Positions 5,243 through 6,737 of a stretch of DNA of 6,737 nucleotides are shown here, one piece after another (position 1 is the first letter of the stretch; every line of letters starts with the position of its first letter). The stretch lies in NCBI GenBank assembly GCA_903950295.1, contig CAJBAP010000160.1, positions 1-6,737 on the forward strand, in the 5' to 3' direction. The stretch is from an uncultured Rhodocyclaceae bacterium. Lineage in GTDB: Bacteria > Pseudomonadota > Gammaproteobacteria > Burkholderiales > Rhodocyclaceae. Position numbers and translations under genes: made by a program. The notes beneath the pieces are model-generated. The model was not told the DNA's origin. It made no database searches and saw nothing but the letters and a program-made list of their open reading frames with translations.

Positions 5243-6531
5243 GCGGCGACCGCACGCAAGTGCGCGATGCGCTGACTGGCCGGCGGGTGAGAGTCGTAGA
5301 ACAGTGAGTGTAGTGGGTCGGGCGTCAGTGTCGCCGCGTTGTCGCGGTAGAGCTTGACCAATGCGGCGATTAGTTCGCTGCTGCTGGCCTGCTGTGCGGC
5401 GTAGGTATCGGCCTCGAATTCGTGCTGGCGCGACAGCCTCGACATCAGTGGCCCGAAAGGAAAAGTGAATACCGGCAGCACCAGGGAGAACAGGATCAGT
5501 GCCATCGCCGTCCCGCCAGCGCCGACTTTTAACCCTTCGTAGAACCAGGCTTGGTCAATCAGCTGACCCAGCAGCCAGAGCAGTGCCAGCGACAGTACGG
5601 CCATGACGGCGATGCGCTTCCAGACATGCCGGTGTTTGAAATGACCCAGTTCATGCGCCAGTACGGCCTCGACTTCGCCGGGCGCAAGTTTTTCGAGCAA
5701 GGTGTCGAAGAACACGATGCGTTTCGCGCGACCGAAACCGGTGAAGTAGGCGTTGCCGTGCGCGGACCGTTTTGAACCGTCCATCACAAACAAGCCAGAG
5801 CTGGCAAAGCCGCAACGCAGCAGAAGCGCCTCGATGCGCGTCTTCATCTCGCCCTCGGCCAGTGGGGCGAACTTGTTGAACAGGGGTGCGATGAAGGTTG
5901 GATAAAGCAGCAACACCAGCAAATTGAAGGCCAGCCAGGTAACCCAGACGTAAAGCCACCAGTGTTCGCCCATTGCGCCCATCAGCCAGAGTACGGCGAG
6001 CAGCAAGGGCGTGCCAATCAATAGCGTCAGCACCAGTTGCTTGAAGAGATCGGCGATGAAGAGGCCAGGCGTCATCTTGTTGAAACCGAAGCGTGCTTCG
6101 AGCTTGAAGGTGCGATAAAGCGAGAACGGCAGGCCGACGACAAAGCCAGCTACACCGATGCTGGCGAACAACGCCAAGCCGTGAGCGAACTCGGCCTGCG
6201 GAAATATTTCGCGCCAGAACTGGTCGAAATTAGCCAGCAGCCCGCCGAAAGTGAAGAGTAGCAACAGGGCGGTATCGACGCCCAACTCAACCAGCCCGAG
6301 GCGAATCTTGGCGGCGGTGTAGTCAGCTGCCTTCTGGTGATCCGCCAGTTCGATACGATCGGCAAACTCGGCAGGTACTGCGGCGCGATGCGCTTCGACG
6401 TGCCGCCATTGACGCATGGCCAGCCAGGCACGCAGGGCAGTGGTCAAGGCCAGTGTCACCAGGAAGACGAAGGAGAAGAGTGACGCCACGGAGTGAGGAA
6501 TGGTGAATGGGGGAAATGTGCCAGAATGCAC
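5239..6531 (-). CDS. M48 family membrane zinc metalloprotease (Ste24/CAAX-protease-like)
   Basis: Integral inner-membrane zinc endopeptidase of 430 aa, of the Ste24-like branch of M48, presumably acting on membrane or exported proteins; the bacterial substrate is unknown. The zinc motif HELGH is at 293-297 and the third ligand is in the ExxxD motif EFEAD (371-375). [10 protein letters not shown] (258-267) resembles the substrate-cleft strand of the family, and a C-terminal HPP (415-417) is typical. Hydrophobic segments lie near 16-36, 83-101, 118-137, 163-185, 190-215, 305-325 and 341-360. The frame opens with GTG at 6531, without a clear ribosome-binding site; a GTG at 6489 (codon 15) would start just before the first membrane segment and is a reasonable alternative. 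Repeat copy D adds LKVGAGGTA in the loop between two membrane segments. It is probably the first gene of a three-gene operon with rsgA and the glycosyltransferase. Confidence 0.93.
   Translation of the reverse strand: MHSGTFPPFTIPHSVASLFSFVFLVTLALTTALRAWLAMRQWRHVEAHRAAVPAEFADRIELADHQKAADYTAAKIRLGLVELGVDTALLLLFTFGGLLANFDQFWREIFPQAEFAHGLALFASIGVAGFVVGLPFSLYRTFKLEARFGFNKMTPGLFIADLFKQLVLTLLIGTPLLLAVLWLMGAMGEHWWLYVWVTWLAFNLLVLLLYPTFIAPLFNKFAPLAEGEMKTRIEALLLRCGFASSGLFVMDGSKRSAHGNAYFTGFGRAKRIVFFDTLLEKLAPGEVEAVLAHELGHFKHRHVWKRIAVMAVLSLALLWLLGQLIDQAWFYEGLKVGAGGTAMALILFSLVLPVFTFPFGPLMSRLSRQHEFEADTYAAQQASSSELIAALVKLYRDNAATLTPDPLHSLFYDSHPPASQRIAHLRAVAA
5507..5530 (-). repeat. Dispersed 24-bp repeat, copy D
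   Basis: Base-for-base identical to copy B over 24 bases (A-run plus GTCGGCGCTGGCGGGACGGC). It lies in sense orientation in the M48 protease gene, encoding KVGAGGTA (335-342) in a loop before a membrane segment. The flanks are unrelated to those of copy B. Confidence 0.8.
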
Positions 6532-6557
6532 GCTGTAAACCGCTTGGAAGCGCGAGG

Positions 6558-6563
6558 ATTATG
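6558..6563 (-). promoter_or_regulatory. Possible -10 element for the protease-rsgA operon
   Basis: The minus strand reads CATAAT, five of six matches to TATAAT, about 26 bp upstream of the protease GTG at 6531. It overlaps the orn start codon on the other strand. No convincing -35 hexamer is seen at the usual distance. Confidence 0.25.
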
Positions 6564-6737
6564 GCACAAGACCAAAACTCCCTAGTTTGGCTCGACATGG
6601 AAATGACGGGACTCGATCCCGACGGCGATCGCATCATCGAACTGGCCATGGTGATCACGAATTCGCAACTTGAGGTCGTTGCCGAAAGCGCGGTGTGGGC
6701 GGTATTCCAGCCGGACAGCGTGCTCGATGGCATGGAC
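6561..6737 (+). CDS. orn: Oligoribonuclease Orn, N-terminal part
   Basis: 3'-to-5' exoribonuclease that degrades RNA dinucleotides and very short oligomers, including the pGpG product of c-di-GMP breakdown; cytosolic. Fifty-nine codons are visible before the right edge. The Exo I motif [10 protein letters not shown] carries the catalytic D12 and E14 of the DEDDh family and is followed by [11 protein letters not shown], a strong match to Orn. The ATG at 6561 has a purine-rich GAGGA just upstream, close to the start. It diverges from the M48 protease gene with only 29 bp between the two start codons. Confidence 0.95.
   Translation, partial: MAQDQNSLVWLDMEMTGLDPDGDRIIELAMVITNSQLEVVAESAVWAVFQPDSVLDGMD

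Noticed and set aside
4730..5275. Plus-strand open frame of 181 codons with a Gly-Ala-Ser repeat
   Set aside because: It is a shadow of rsgA; the apparent protein repeat is the antisense reading of the 9-bp tandem repeat.

Overview
The window looks like chromosomal DNA of a GC-rich denitrifying or N2O-respiring betaproteobacterium, most likely Rhodocyclaceae (Dechloromonas, Azospira or Accumulibacter-like). This placement rests on the recognised character of the proteins and the gene order, not on a database search.

Left part (1-3169): a divergent nitrous-oxide-respiration and copper-delivery locus. On the minus strand lies the N-terminal 458 codons of nosZ, nitrous oxide reductase with a Sec-type signal peptide (clade II type). 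The gene runs off the left edge. Diverging from it on the plus strand is a compact three-gene set: a membrane-anchored periplasmic protein of unknown function with conserved-looking Cys and Met residues, a SCO1/SenC copper chaperone, and a PCuAC copper chaperone. A perfect FNR/DNR-type box (TTGAT-N4-ATCAA, 1490-1503) sits between the two transcription units. It lies exactly 32 bp, centre to centre, from a -10-like hexamer on the nosZ strand, which is class II FNR promoter geometry. The three plus-strand genes plausibly supply copper to the CuA and CuZ centres of NosZ and/or to cytochrome oxidase.

Right part (3173-6737): a minus-strand set of three closely packed genes, transcribed from right to left. 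These are an M48/Ste24-like membrane zinc protease, the ribosome-maturation GTPase rsgA (overlapping the protease stop by 4 bp) and a GT-B-fold glycosyltransferase-like protein of unknown substrate. The start of orn (oligoribonuclease) diverges from the protease and is cut by the right edge. The PCuAC and glycosyltransferase genes converge with only 3 bp between them.

The most unusual signal is a dispersed repeat of about 24 bp, with four copies between 3221 and 5530. All four lie inside coding sequence, in both orientations and in three reading registers. Two copies are identical over 24 bp although they sit in unrelated genes. The element has no stop codon in any of its six frames. Other oddities are a 9-bp tandem repeat at the start of rsgA and an 11-bp duplication across the rsgA stop codon. 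There are no rRNA or tRNA genes, CRISPR arrays or insertion sequences that I can see, and no gene-free stretch over 300 bp; the longest gap is the 187-bp nosZ/copper-operon intergenic region.
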